In this document: in pieces, positions 1 through 12,885 of the stretch
Numbering within the stretch: the first letter of the stretch is position 1
Layout of the letters: every line of letters starts with the position of its first letter
NCBI GenBank assembly: GCA_030386875.1
Contig: CM059578.1
Span: forward strand, 20,135,009 to 20,199,008
Length of the DNA stretch: 64,000 bases
Direction: 5' to 3'
Source of the DNA: Morinoia aosen
Taxonomy: Eukaryota; Arthropoda; Malacostraca; Amphipoda; Talitridae
The notes under the pieces: model-generated
What the model was told of the DNA's origin: nothing
Seen by the model: the letters and a program-made list of their open reading frames with translations, nothing else
The model's database searches: none
Position numbers and translations under genes: made by a program

Positions 1-793
1 CAAGTTGAAATTAATCCAAGTCAAGTTGAAATTTATCCAAGTCAAGTTGAAATTAATCCAAGTCAAGTTGAAATTGATCCAAGTCAAGTTGAAATTAATC
101 CAAGTCAAGTCGAAATTAATCCAGGTCAAGTTGAAATTAATCCCAGTCAAGTTGAAATTAATCCAAGTCAAGTTGAAATTAATCCAAGTCAAGTTGAAAT
201 TTATCCGAGTCAAGTTGAAAATAATCCAAGTCAAGTTGAAATTAATCCAAGTCAAGTTGAAAGTAATCCAGGTCAAGTTGAAATTAATCCAAGTCAAGTT
301 CAAATTAATTCAAGTCAAGTTCAAATTAATCCAAGTCAAGTTCAAATTAATCCGAGTCAAGTTGAAATTTATCCCAGTCAATTTGAAATTAATCCCAGTC
401 AAGTTGAAATTAATCTCAGTCAAGTTGAAATTAATCCGAGTCAAGTTGAAATTAATCCGAGTCAAGTTGAAATTAATCCGAGGCAAGTTCAATTTATTCC
501 GAGTCAAGTTCAAATTAATCCAGGTCAAGTTGAAATTAATCCAAGTCAAGTTCAAATTAATCCAAGTCAAGTTCAAATTAATCCTAGTCAAGTGGAAATT
601 AATCCAAGTCAAGTTGAAATTAATCCCAGTCAAGTTGAAATTAATCCCAGTCAAGTTGAAATTAATCCCAGTCAAGTTGAAATTAATCCCAGTCAAGTTG
701 AAATTAATCCAAGTCAAGTTGAAATTAATCCAAGTCAAGTTGAAATTAATCCAAGTCAAGTTGAAATTAATCCAAGTCAAGTTGAAATTAAGC
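1..793. repeat. 21-bp minisatellite, about 38 copies, open at left window edge
   Basis: Head-to-tail copies of a 21-bp unit (consensus caagttgaaattaatccaag plus t) fill the first 793 bases. Variants are single substitutions, such as ttgaaa/ttcaaa and ccaagt/cccagt/ccgagt, often shared by neighbouring copies. Because 21 is a multiple of 3 and most units lack stops, long open frames appear on both strands (a 7-residue repeat such as IQVKLKL on plus). They have no signal peptide, no recognisable domain and run out soon after the array, so I treat them as by-products. The array begins at base 1, so its true left end is outside the window. Confidence 0.95.
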
Positions 794-3700
794 CTATTCG
801 AAAAGCTTCCGTCTCAGTGAGTGAACTGGGGCAGTGCTGGTTTTGCCATTCTTCTAAAGCTGGCAAGTTGCTGCCACCCCATCAATCTTCAGTTGAGATC
901 GAACTAATTAACCGTGAAGACAGCTCGTGCTATGCGTGCTGGCTCACTGGTTACTATCGTGTTCCAGGGTTGACATTGATAACGTAATTCAAACGTATGA
1001 CACTGCTCTCCATATCAAACTGAAAGTAAATGCAATGAAGTATCTGAAGCTAGAACATTTATTATTATTTGGTAGAGTTCGTTTTCATTCCATGATAACT
1101 GATGAATAAAAATAATTTTGTGTTAATTGTTAAAGTCAAAACTGTTTCCGGTGTATTGAATGTACTGCATTCGCTCTATCATCCAAGTGTCGAGCATGGT
1201 TTATTATTACAGTTTTGTTTTCGTTGCTACTCAAGATTTTCGTTCGTCGTTTACTATTTAAAATATTTTGTGCCAAGCTAACCTGAATAGTATGTTGTGG
1301 ACAGTATTCTGCTGTATAAAAAACTCACTGTTGGGCCATGAAATTTAATCTTACTACTAATCATTACATTAAGGATTTTTATTTCGGTTTAAGCCAATTA
1401 AATACTCCGTTGCTGCTGAAACAACTCGCTTTCATTTCCTCTTTTTCTCCTCTCAAATGGATCAGATGACTTTCGTGCTAACGATGTTGCATGCAAGAGC
1501 TCGTCTATATTATTTTAGTCTAACGGGTTTTTGTATATATACTCCGACTTTTCCACCCTTAAAAATTTACCGTTACTTTACATTGAATTACAAACTGTCA
1601 TGTAAACACAGCGTAGTTGTTAAAACTTGCATCGTTTTCATTTCTTTACATGAAAGTGGCTACCTGCACTCCCTGATAGTGTTTTATGAGTTTGTCTGTG
1701 TAGCGCTTTCTTAGATTGTTACTCGATTTCCGGAGTCCAACCAGCTCTTACTAAACTCTAAATGAACGGCTTTCCATTGGTCTACTCTCACTTCTTGGTG
1801 CTTTTTTCGCTCTAGATGACATCAAATTGGGTTTATTTCTGATCTTAAAGGTCAGTCCCCAACATTACTGCCGGATTTCCAAACATTCTTTGTTGTCGTA
1901 GAAGTATTGGTCTAAAGAGCAGCAAGAGGGTAAGAAAGTAGACCGGTTGACTTCCTATGCCAGATTTATCACCATGGCAACGTAAAATGTAAGAAAATTC
2001 AGCCCCTGAGTTGTTTCTCACTTGATCACTTCTTACTCGAATGTCCACCTTTCATTGTACTCGGACGAACTTAGTTATTTCTAGTGTTCAGGGCCTAGGT
2101 TTTTTCACTTAGGCGTTCACTTTTAAATGAGGCTAACTCGCACACTAGAATTTCTTCTCTCTGTGCCGCCTTTCCTAGCGCCACAGGCCCGTGTAACAAA
2201 CTAATGTTAATTCACGTTAAATTAACCAATGGCTGACCGGGAGTATCCTTGTAACTCTTGACGTTTAGACTAAAAATAATAGAAAATATTAATGAATGAA
2301 AAATTAAAAGGCAGGACAAAGTGCATTTTCACCGTACATCTACTATTTTGTCTGTTTAGTGTTAATAAAGTTTACATCAAAATATGCGACAAAATCTGGA
2401 ATGGTACTGGTGCAGACAAATAACGTTGCTAAAGTTACATGCGGTGCGAGATTCATATGAGTTTGAGAATATAAACTTTTAAGGGACAAAACTTCCAAAA
2501 TTATTACTAAAAATTAAACAATTGATTGGTAAAATCAGATGGTATAAAAGAGACCGTTCGCTGCCTGTTGTAGCGGTCCGGGGTGAAAGCGACTCGGTTC
2601 TCACCCTAGGCACTTCAAACTCTTTTTTCAAGAAGTTTGAGAGGGCGCTTGCACCTTAGGAGGAGTACATGTGTTCTCACGATTATTTGTAGATAATACT
2701 ATTATGGAGAACAAGAACGCAGTTCTTTCAATGTTTAGACACCCTCAAAAAGATGTAACCTCGTTTCTGTGAGGACAAGATATTAGAAAATCGAATGCAC
2801 CCTGCAGCCATAAGCACTGACCTACTTTCTCAATTGGTAATAACCATTTAGCCTAGTGGCGTGAAACTGCCCGATGAGATGCGAAGACATTCTGCTGTTA
2901 GCGTAAAATGTAGCTATCAAGGTCTCGAGTCCAGTATGGTTTGAAACTAAATAAATCCTAATATGCTTTTGCACTAGTAATTACTGCACTTGAGTTGTAC
3001 TAAGAGGGTGTAAGAACACCGTACCGAGATAGCTACCCAACTAACAAAGCTTGGATGGTCGCTCTCCTCTCAGGAGTGCGCCGCAAGGACATCACAGCCC
3101 GGCGCAGGAGTCGAGCCAGTCGTCACGGCTACGCAGAGCGCCGACCTACTTCCGATCTTCGTAATGGAACTTCACGTCGAATCTTTTCGAGTTACTTTAG
3201 AGTTCCGTTTCCATTGCATAAATCTTCCCACAGAGGAAAGAGTAGGGACCATTTAGTACGCACCTAAGAAAACGTGGAATCTATTTTTAGAATGCATTTC
3301 CACACAGGATACACTGCGCACAAAAATCAGAAATACAAAATTAAGGACGAGGGAGGAAACGCTGAGAAGAGAAAGAGAGAAAATGAGAAAACTGTAAGAA
3401 GTAAAGCGGGAACGAAAAATGAAAGTTCCAAAGATCTACCTATGGCCGAGATAACCTGACAGCACTACCTTTGGAGGCGCTAGTTTTTATAACTTAAGAT
3501 AGAAAAACCTAGCTAACCTAAACCAAGTGTCTATCCCATCCCCCTGACAAGCGTAATTATTCCACTAGGACGAGACTAGGATGAAAAATTGAGTATTGTA
3601 TTAACAGCCCATTTTGTTCAGTTTAACTAATGGTAAAATTTAAACTTGAATGACATGTACCGAATTGAGCCCAAGGCAGCGTGAAGATGATCCTGATGTC

Positions 3701-5218
3701 GAGGAGCGAAGGACGACCCCGTCCGTAGCACGCGTACAGCAGCCAGAGCCAATTCAGAGCGGCAGTTCGTTGGCGTTTCTCCACTTGCTGGCGAGGTGAG
3801 CGCGGCACTAGTCATTACAAAGACGCCAGTTACTAAGCTTGGTGGTTCGCTACCTCAATGCTAAAGTGACCTGTTTTATAAGTTTACGCTAACAACTTGC
3901 CTCATTTTTGCTTTAATCTTCAATTATTTTAGCTCATCTCGTTAGTTGAAGCTTGGAGCTACGAAAATTAAATTCATGTTAAACCAAACGTCTTCTCTAC
4001 TCAACAGAAATAGTCTGCAACGCAAAGAGCGCCAGGAGTGACGGGAAATTTCTGAATAATTTTAATCTTATTCATGTTAACAAGGCCAAACCCAGCCAGT
4101 GCAATGACTAGTTTACCAACAATTCAAATATAAACATAAGTTGCGAGTGCCTCGAACTTGTATGTACGCGCTCATGGTACCTCTGTTTTTATCCTGCATT
4201 CCTTCATAAAGACCGAGCTAAAAAGCTCAACTCGGGTGGTCACTTCGGTTAATGATCGAACTTATTTACCTCCTCGCGTGAACGCGAAAGAGACACCATC
4301 TAGTATTTTTTTTAGAATCGCTAATTTACGTATTCATCAGTTTTACACGATTAAAATCTCTTAAGAATAGATTAAGAGGTAATTAATCGCGTCACTTTAC
4401 TCGAAGCTCTTTCGCTCAACTGATTGCTCTGCTGTTATTCTACGCTTATTTTACCTAAAAAATTCCACTTGTCACGAAACTTGGATTTCCAGCGGAATAT
4501 TGCAGCAAAGATTAACACAGCCTCTCAAGTGTTGATTTTATTCTTAGCAAATCAATGCCACAATAAATACCCGCATACTATTCATGATTAAATGTTTTCC
4601 ATGAAATAAATGCTCACACCCCAATGTAAAGCTTTTAGCAGCATCGAGCTCATGGCGACTTGCCGCATGTACCTCCACACCAAATAGCTGGTCATTTCTT
4701 AATTAGCCACCGTCTGAGCCGGGCAAGTTCTTTCATCGAGATTAAATCATCGTAACTCATCCTTACCCGGTACGCTAACTCCTCCCGTATCAACCTTTTC
4801 TCGAATTTAATCTTTATGTAATGTTCTCGTGCCGTATATTTTGCTTACTCAACAGAATTGACAGAATTGTTTGCGTGCGCAAAGAACCGAACAAGTTTGA
4901 AAAACATTACCCAATCCTTTTCGAAAATAACTATCCGTCTTTTAAAATTCAATGCATTGAACATGACATTATAATGTTAAGCGAACTTTGAAGACTCAAA
5001 TGTACGAATTAGATGTCCATGCTCACTTCGTTATTATTGACCACAGTACAATTTCACTTAAACAATGTGTTAGTGTGTGGGGATGAAGAGAATAGAAAAC
5101 CTAGCTAGATCATAGGCTGCCGCAGCCCTTTCACGCACTGAAGTAAAGCATTACCAGCAACCCCCGGTGTTCTGCATGTCAAGGCGTAATAAAAAGAATG
5201 ATGTTCACAATTTATATG
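794..5218. other. Noncoding AT-rich stretch
   Basis: Only short open frames are present and none has recognisable protein similarity. Around 3235-3460 there is a weak, partial match to the 350-bp interspersed repeat described below (a run like accatttagta followed by a purine-rich tract). I see no RNA gene or promoter here. The right part lies downstream of the minus-strand NDUFB6 gene. Confidence 0.6.
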
Positions 5219-5224
5219 TTTATT
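5219..5224 (-). promoter_or_regulatory. Candidate poly(A) signal AATAAA for NDUFB6
   Basis: Read on the minus strand this is AATAAA, about 800 bases after the NDUFB6 stop codon. ATTAAA variants lie closer to the stop (5390-5395 and 5557-5562), so the true cleavage site cannot be decided from sequence. Confidence 0.3.
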
Positions 5225-6027
5225 AAGCATTGCCATTACAACTATTTACAGCAACAAAAAATCTTCTGAAAAATTTCAAATTTTTGCCCGCAGAAGCACA
5301 ATTATTTCATTTTAGGCCTCAATTTCGAAACGCCGTTCACTATTGGAAAACTGTAACTTTTCATGTTGAATCCTGATAAGGGGTTATCATTTAATTACAT
5401 AAGAAAGGTAACCGTTATTTACGGCAGATGACGAGGTAATGAAGGTGTACAAATATTTCACTTCATTCTCCGTATAGTAAACTGGAAAGGTGAATAAACC
5501 CTTACTGCAAACTATGTTAGTAAATATCAAACATTTCGTCACAGTTTTACATTTGCTTTAATATCGGAACTGTCGATTCGCCTGTTATTTCCTCTTAGAG
5601 AAGTAAACATATCTTCTTTTTCATTGAATGCAAGCCCCATTTCCGCGTACATTCATCAAAATGGCAGAACGTTTCTCGAAGAGTCAGCCTGACTCAAGAA
5701 AACTATTCGAGAGCAGCAGAAGTAAGGTCCTTCACATTTCATAGAGATCTTCAACAACAATCGTTGAAGGATCTTGAGAATTTTTAGAAAGTAATTTGAA
5801 AAACACTAATGAAAGTAATAGTTCAAACTTAGATGAAGGTGTATCGAAGTACTTTCCTCCTCATCACTTCCTGAGAAGAAATTAATCTAGCAAAGGTTGA
5901 TTCAACGGAGCAAATATACGACATTCAGTTCACAAAACCCACGACCAAAATTAGAGCACATTAAAATGTACGTCTCCACGCACCAAAGGCAAGAGACGCC
6001 TACACTTGGGACCTAACGAGCCATCAC

Positions 6028-6165
6028 TTAGATAGGAGAATCCTTGAAGCCGAAGTCGGCGAAGTCTGATGGCTTTTTGTTACTGGGCTCACCGTAGCCG
6101 GGCTGGCCTGGCAGCACGCGGGGGCGGGCGGTGTACACTTTCCAGCCACTCGGGCTCGTCCAGTT
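6028..6165 (-). CDS. NDUFB6: NDUFB6 (complex I subunit B17), exon 5, C-terminus
   Basis: Last coding exon of a minus-strand gene for the NADH dehydrogenase 1 beta subcomplex subunit 6 (B17 in flies), an accessory membrane-arm subunit of mitochondrial complex I. The acceptor is ctttccacgcag at the right edge. The frame opens NWTSPSGWKVYTARP, continues through VLPGQPGYGEPSNKKPSDFA and ends FGFKDSPI, then TAA at 6030-6028. The tryptophan-rich segment after the membrane helix, the VLPG-type motif and the F-KDSP ending are what I recall of insect B17 proteins. The exon is 138 nt (45 codons plus stop), phase 0, supplying residues 123-167. The family identification is from memory and has not been searched. 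Confidence 0.82.
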   Translation of the reverse strand, partial: NWTSPSGWKVYTARPRVLPGQPGYGEPSNKKPSDFADFGFKDSPI

Positions 6166-7119
6166 CTGCGTGGAAAGCGAAGGATAAATACCTGAAACCT
6201 ACATAGGTTAAACGAGCACATAAGTGAAATAATTTCGTCACGCATTTCTTACATGCTGGGATTTATTCCTTTCATATCAAATAAATGCAAAAATTTGAAA
6301 TTGTGCATTTCTTCTCTCGTGACTAGAAAATACAGTATGAGAACATTTTATTCATCTTTGATAGAATTTCAATTTAAGTTACTTCACTTTTTCACACCCA
6401 TGCTTGCAGCAGCTTAGGCTTTGTTTTGTAAGGATATCCTTTTTGCGTAATAAATTTCCGAGTCCTCCAGGATCCCTGCATTGATACCATAGCCATCCCA
6501 GAAAACCAATAATTAATTCAGGGTTCTCAAGTTCAGTACTGTGGTGCTATGCATTTGCCTGTCTGAACTCCTAAGTCACATCCTACAAGTCGCACTTTTC
6601 CGTCCTTCGTTGTGTTATACACAACACTTTTGCTCTGTACCCTTTTGTTCGGCACTCATTATCTCGTTTTGGATATTAACTGACCTACATACGCTATGAC
6701 TCGCATGATAGATCTCTTTTATTTATTCATGTCTACTTGATACATTTTAGCTTATATATTTTGATTTGTAACTAACCTTTCAGTGGTGCACATTTTCCAA
6801 TAGCTAGTTCGTATTAAATAGGGTTCCTTATCCATAATATAGCTGGTTGTCACCTTAGTAAGAAAACAGATGAGTTTATTTCAGCTGAGGAAAATTAACG
6901 CCCATTACCTGTCAAGTGACCATGACAGGTAATGGTCTTACCATGTTTCATGAGTGCGGTTGCACCACAACCAATGAAATTTACCATGGAGAAAATTTAC
7001 TGCAATCATTACACCGAATCATTCAATTTGATCAAGGATTTGATGTATAAATTTCAAACAAACCCAGCTGTAGAATAAATCAGATTAGACTACTATGAAG
7101 TTTCAACACCCTTAACAAC

Positions 7120-7425
7120 TATGAGAGGAAAGAGGAAAGTACCATTTAGTATAGAATAAAGGAAACGGGGAATCTATGCACAAAGTGTGTTCCCACACAA
7201 AATTCCTTGCGCTAGAAACAGTTAATTGAAGAAGAATGAAGTAAATGCTGAAAAACAGGAGAGCAGCGAGCTGAAAAAATATCGACTGCCACAAAACAAA
7301 AGCATATTCAATTTAAACAAAAAAAGGCCAACCAAGCCTTCATGTCAGGACCACACATCTTCTCCTGGTAGGGCTAATTCTTATAGATACAATGCTTGTG
7401 TCCCCCTGAGGGCTAGAGTGGCTGT
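7120..7425 (+). repeat. 350-bp interspersed repeat, copy 1 (diverged)
   Basis: Recognised by ordered landmarks: accatttagtatag, then ggaatctatgcacaaagtg, then gaaacag, gctgaaaaacagg, an A-rich tract, a gcc-acc-aagcc block and a GC-rich tail with tagatacaatgcttgtgtcc. The same order recurs in the other copies listed below. Confidence 0.75.
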
Positions 7426-7569
7426 TCGGAAATGGCAGCAGTTTTGAATAAACTCCAATAGTAATATAAATATGTACGTTTCTCTGTGTAATTTTCAACA
7501 AAACATCTGTGATATTGTATGTATTCATAGTTTGTAAGGACATGCAGATTCATAACAGATTATCAGATG

Positions 7570-7918
7570 ACTAGTTAGTTCAAGTCTCCCTATCCGCCAC
7601 ATAGGCAATCCTAAGAGATGAAGGAGGAAGGCTCCATTAACTAAGGAGTTAACGGAACGCAAAATTTATGCAGAAAGGGCATAGAAACAGCAAGTTGAGA
7701 AAAAGATTATGAAACAAGATCAAAGTCAAGAAACAAGTAAAGTCTAAGGTGCTGAAAAACAGGACAATAGTGAACTGATAAAAGATGGTCCTTAACAGAA
7801 CAAAAAAAACATTTTATTTCAACAAAAAGAAGGCCTACCTAACTCTCAGCTCAGGCCCTCACACATTTTCCCCCTCGGAGTGCCAATTCTGATACAATTG
7901 TTGTATCCCCAGAGGGGA
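7570..7918 (+). repeat. 350-bp interspersed repeat, copy 2
   Basis: Nearly complete copy. It starts at ttagttcaagtctccctatcc and ends in the conserved tail gatacaattgttgtatcc followed by ccagagggga. The tail can form a short stem (gatac with gtatc). Confidence 0.8.
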
Positions 7919-8734
7919 GTAAAAAGGAGTTCTGTAGCCGAAACAACTCGATATATTCACTCAGCTAACTTGAGAAGAATGCCCTAATGGAAGAACTTTA
8001 AGAACATGATTTACAAATGTAGAAACGGAACTTACAGTTTTAAATAAAGATACCATTGCTTTCTTGCCATTCTTTCTTCAAACCATAAAACTCTATCATC
8101 GTTCCCAAACTCAAAAAGGTTCTTAAACTAGGAAAAAAATTCCCCAATTCGAAAATGGATAAATTGGTCAAATGAACTGAGAACTTATGGCTTACATTTG
8201 CTTTTCTCTTCATTGCATAGTGAACTGACAACACCTATTTCATATGAGCTCGTAAGCAATGATGACACAAATGGATTTTTGTACAAAAATTTTAAACGGT
8301 CATAATAATAAATTTGCCATGGGGAAATAGGCCAAACTTGATTTCAACAGAAACTTCAGGCTAAGAATGTTTTCCCCAGTTTGGAGGATTGCAATGGTAC
8401 AATTCACTCAAAGTTGACATCAACTAATGCAACAATCAACGCTCATTCTGCAACTAGAGCCTTCGAACTAAGTTTTGATGGAAAAAGACCTGCTTTAGAG
8501 AATTAAAGGAAATGAAGCTTCATCCATACAATTTATGGAAGTACATTTTAAAAAATTGAAGTCTTTAATGGGAAGAAGTTTATCTTTCTTTCTCTCAAGA
8601 CCTTACTCCACCATTTGGAGAAACTTCAAAAAGTCATATACACAGGAAATGATAGAAACAAAAATGAACTTCAATGATACTCATTTATATTTATTCAAAA
8701 TTCAAACACAGGAGATGACCTCAAAATTTGTTAG

Positions 8735-9050
8735 GTTGGATGTTAGTTTACACCTCCCTAACCGTTTCCATTTAGTTTGGACTTGAAAGAAAGCAAAATC
8801 TATGCACAACATCCGTAGGAACAGCTAGTTGAGGAATAATTTTATGAAACAAGATTAAAGTTGAAAAAGAAAATAGTAAGTGCTTTAAAAACAGGGCAGC
8901 AGTGAACCGAGAAAAGAAGGTCAGTAAAAAAACAAAATGCTAGTCTATTTCAACAAGAGGAAAGCCTACCTAGCCTTTAGCTTGGAACCTCATATTTCCT
9001 CTGGGAGTGCGAATTTCTATCGATACAATAGTTATATCCCTCAGGGGGGA
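8735..9050 (+). repeat. 350-bp interspersed repeat, copy 3
   Basis: It shares the start (ttagtttacacctccctaac), the block aatctatgcacaa, gaaaagaaggtc, the cctacctagcctttagctt block and the tail cgatacaatagttatatcc with cctcagggggg. Confidence 0.75.
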
Positions 9051-9397
9051 GAGAGATTATTTAATACAAAGAAATACTTGAGCCACATAAACTAACTTCT
9101 CCATCACATTCAATTGTCGAAGCAATTGCCCTATTTTTAGAGAAGCACGCACATAAACTAACATGCATTTTCAGAATGTAGGAAGCAAGAAAATGGATTT
9201 AAGCTGCAAAATTATGACTAGGATTTGCTCGATGATTATTTTACAAAGCACAAAAATGAACAAAAATTAACGAAAGTTAATCTCAGTGCCGTCTACTGTA
9301 CATAGAAAAGAAATCTCTACAAGTAATCAGGTGCCTGTCTATTCAAGCAACAACGACTGACAATCACGCAGGCTAAACAAAGTGCGTAGCTACTCAC

Positions 9398-9518
9398 GTA
9401 AGAGTTGTATTTGAAGTAGTAGAAGGTGCCCATTGCTACCCAAAGGATCATGAAGCTCTTTCCTGTCAAGTATCTCCAGAAGTGGGCGCGCTTTTCTCCG
9501 ATCTTCGGATACAGCGGT
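9398..9518 (-). CDS. NDUFB6: NDUFB6 exon 4, membrane helix
   Basis: A 121-nt exon on the minus strand with acceptor gtttccag and donor GTGAGT. Its first base completes split codon 82. The frame then reads PLYPKIGEKRAHFWRYLTGK, SFMILWVAMGTFYYFKYNSY (residues 83-122). The hydrophobic run at about residues 104-117 is the single transmembrane helix expected of this subunit, and FYYFKYN after it corresponds to the YY-KY element of mammalian NDUFB6. The exon ends in phase 0, matching exon 5. The ends are chosen by splice consensus plus phase. Confidence 0.85.
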
Positions 9519-11419
9519 CTGGAAACACAGCTTGCAACTAGAGAAACGCTCATTACATGATGAATGACGTGCATTTAACATTCATCCAAACATCTTCCGA
9601 AAGCATTCAGGATGCAAGTAATTTTACAGCAATATACGGAAATTTATTCCTTGAAATTTTTAAACATAATGAGAACATTTCAGTGATTATTTCATGGAAA
9701 AATTGAAGGAGTTTGCAAATTTCTCTAAATTACAACACCTACTATAGCGTGAATTGTCAAGTCCAAGAAAGGATACAATATAACCTACCAACTCCAGGCC
9801 TTGCTCCCTCTGGCATATGAGGCACATAAGGGTTAGCGCGTAGCTTCAATATGCACTTCTAAACCTATGAAACTCCAACCGTTTTGTTTGCTTCCTTGTC
9901 ACAGTCCACACTGGTTTCATCAATAACAAAAGGCAAATTCAATACCCTGCTTTCAGTATTAAGGTTAGCAAAAATTCGATTTCATTACAACTGTAGATAA
10001 TTCAAGTCTTCCACCATAACTCGGGGAAAATTTCACGTCTACACTGTATAGTGTAGAATTATCTACTAAAAACGTTCATGGTACATAAGTGATTCTTTTT
10101 GTTTTTTCAGTTAGCTTTTCAAAGAACCATTAGAATTAAAATTTTTTCTTACAATATCAATTTTTTTTTTAATTGACTCATGAGTGTGTATATTCGGATG
10201 ATGCATCATTTTACTATCATGTGATTTTCTCTACAATTTTTCAAAGCGCGATTAATAAATATTGAATTATTTCTACCAATGTTATTCATTCACACATCAA
10301 AATTATTATTTTGCATACATTTTAGGCTTTTGCCTGGTTTTCATGGGGGTATCTAGAAATTTATGTATCATAGAGAACCACTCTAGGAACTCGACTTCAG
10401 TATAACTCGACGAAAAACGATATACCTATAACTGATGAATATTTTTCCCAGTTTTTGCAAAAATGCATTCTTCGTAAATACAATGGAAAGCCAAAAAATA
10501 ATTTTCAAAAATTTTATGAATTTTTTTGTTGAACAGCCTTTATGAGAAGAAAATGACAAAGCAGTTCACTCTCTTATTAGAAAATTAAATTTAAATTTTA
10601 ATAAGCTAAGAATGACTTCTCTAGCTTCCACACTCCAGGATATTTTTAGATTTGAACGCGGTAAAACGAATGTTACAGTGCCGTGCTGCTACTGACACCC
10701 CAGAGAGCAAGCAACGCCTGCCTTCCGCCGTGCTTCACTCACACGCCCTCTTTTGGTAGTCAAGTCTAGAGAACAATCACGCGAGGTTAGAGCCTTACTA
10801 ACAGCAATTTTCGAATGAAAGCAAATCGATAGGCAATATTTTACAATATGAAAACAAGATAATGTGAAAATATACAAAATATTCAAATTTAAAGCAGCTG
10901 ATGTGCCACGGTTGGAATAGCTATACAAGCAACCCTCCAAATGAGTACACGATTGGTCGAGTCAAACTCTGATTAGCTTGTATGCTTGGTTAAATTTTTT
11001 TCAATCTATGCCCAGCTCCCTGCCTCGCTTGTGCAAAAGGGAGAGAAGAGGGAAAGAATTAAAATTTACACTCATAGCATTCAAGGTGAAAGTTGTCACA
11101 AATATCCATTCAATAAAAATAATACCCGGGTAATATGCAAAAAAGAGGGAATTCAAGATGCATTTGCATGATGGAACACATGGAAACAGTAAGTTTGAGA
11201 GGAGGAAGAAGAAAAGGCAAAGGAGATTGCCCCCTGAAGGCGTACCAGCCTACAAAACATAGGATAGACAAAACTAATTAACCTAAACCTATTTTATGCC
11301 TCAGAGGAGTGAACCAGTCACTCTCTAGTAGGTATTTCTATAAAATTTTCTATGGTAATTGAAGCATTAAATAGTCACGGAAAGCATTAACAGCAACTGA
11401 TTCCTATGTTCGAAAATAA

Positions 11420-11558
11420 GGCCGCCCGCCCACTGATGCGATTCTATTGGTGCGACGCCTTGCAAAATTGCACGGTTCATTTGTAGCACCGTAGGAATAG
11501 CATTGTGTTACCTAACTCACTGCCGATTGAGGGGAATCGCATCAGTTGGCGGGCGGCC
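11420..11558. mobile_element. 139-bp MITE with 25-bp terminal inverted repeats and TAA duplication
   Basis: The left end is ggccgcccgcccactgatgc and continues gattc. The right end, read on the other strand, is ggccgcccgccaactgatgc and continues gattc, with one mismatch over 25 bases. TAA flanks both ends (11417-11419 and 11559-11561). The size, absence of coding capacity and TAA target duplication fit a PIF/Harbinger-type non-autonomous element. The superfamily is inferred from the duplication only. Confidence 0.8.
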
Positions 11559-11773
11559 TAAGTCATCCAAACAATCGCCCCCAACTTGTCATGGTGGTCT
11601 AGTACTATCATGAAAGTAGGCAAATTGCAATTCGTATTATTCATTGCAGGCACTGTAAACTATATTTTGACTGAGTTTTATATTCAGATTGAATTACTCC
11701 CTACAATGAAAATAACTCCTTGCTGAAATTTAGATGACCTACAATAATTCCTTGGAAAACTCAAAGGTCGTAA

Positions 11774-12885
11774 GGGGTCATCTCAAGATTTTGACTATTT
11801 TCATCCCATTGGTTTGAAATTTGGCCAGTATATGTATTTGTTGTAAGTAAACTTTTTTTCACTCCTGTAACTTTTTCGATTAAGGCCTTATTTTTTTACA
11901 AAAAATTAGTTTTTTGGTACATTTTTATGGATATTTCAAAAGAGGACTCGTCATTGAGTTTTGATGCTGGAACAAAACTAAACACAGTTTTAGAATCCTT
12001 GAAGCATGTCTAACAAACGTAAAGTAGAAAATTTGAACATTTGAAAAAACATTTTGTGTGATAAGCGATATTTTATCATTACATAAAAAATACATTTTTG
12101 GGTTTTGAGCTATATAATTTTTTATTCCAAAATTTGGAAGTTTGCTACCTTACGTTTGTTAGAAATGTTCCAAGGATTCTAAAACTGTCTTTGTTTTTTA
12201 TCCTAGCAGAAAACTCACTGACGAGTCCTCTTTTGAATGTTGAAGTTAGAGGCTTTGGGTATAAGCCATAAACAAAATTTTTGTTGAAATGTAATATAAT
12301 GGACAATTTATGTAATTGAATGCTGTTTTCATTTTTATTTCGATAATCTCCACGCATAACTTCATATTCACACTGTGAATTGTAATTTACAAAAAATAAA
12401 AGAAAATAAATGTTTTTATTTATAAAAATTATGGAATTTTATATTTGTAGTCTGATTCTTATGAAATTTGACTATTAAATGTAACTTTTGAAAAGAAACA
12501 CAATTTATTTCATTGATTTTTCGATTCAGGCCTTAGTTTTTTGACAAAATTGGACATATTGGTTTTTTAGTTCATTTTTATTGATATTTCAAATGAATAG
12601 AACTCATTGAGTTGTTTATGCTAGAACAAAACCAAAGACAGTTTTCGAATCCTTGAAGTACCATAAACAAAGTTACGGTTTTAAATTTTCCTTTTCCCAT
12701 TTTTTTTTTATATGGGGTCGAAAATTCAGGATTTTCAGTCCTCTTACCCCCCCTAGGGGGGAGAGGGATTCTAGTGTCCGTAGCACCATAAAATTTTAGG
12801 ACCGAATAGTCCACCACCTAAGGGTTCTTTTCCAACAACAAAACAAAAAAAGCTCACCGGAACGACAGGGGCCTGAGATGACCCC
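11774..12885. mobile_element. Palindromic foldback element, family FB1, copy 1
   Basis: The ends are short inverted repeats, GGGGTCATCTCA at the left and its complement TGAGATGACCCC at the right. Inside, the left arm block near 11,940-12,010 (aagaggactcgtcattgagt ... gttttagaatccttgaagc ... aacaaacgt) is repeated inverted at 12,150-12,240. A further diverged direct copy of the arm lies near 12,590-12,680. No open frame resembles a transposase. The same sequence blocks recur at 26,434-27,889. Confidence 0.7.

Larger units (their letters stand above)
6166..9397 (-). other. NDUFB6 intron 4
   Basis: 3.2-kb intron with donor GTGAGT (minus, just below 9398) and a pyrimidine-rich tract ending CAG before 6165. 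It contains three copies of the 350-bp interspersed repeat (listed separately). The rest is AT-rich with no gene I can support. Confidence 0.7.

Noticed and set aside
5..820. Long open frames of 7-residue repeats on both strands
   Set aside because: They follow from a 21-bp tandem repeat without stops and have no domain, start context or conserved end.
6024..6245. 73-codon minus frame overlapping NDUFB6 exon 5
   Set aside because: It is in a different frame from the exon that carries the conserved C-terminus and its splice site.
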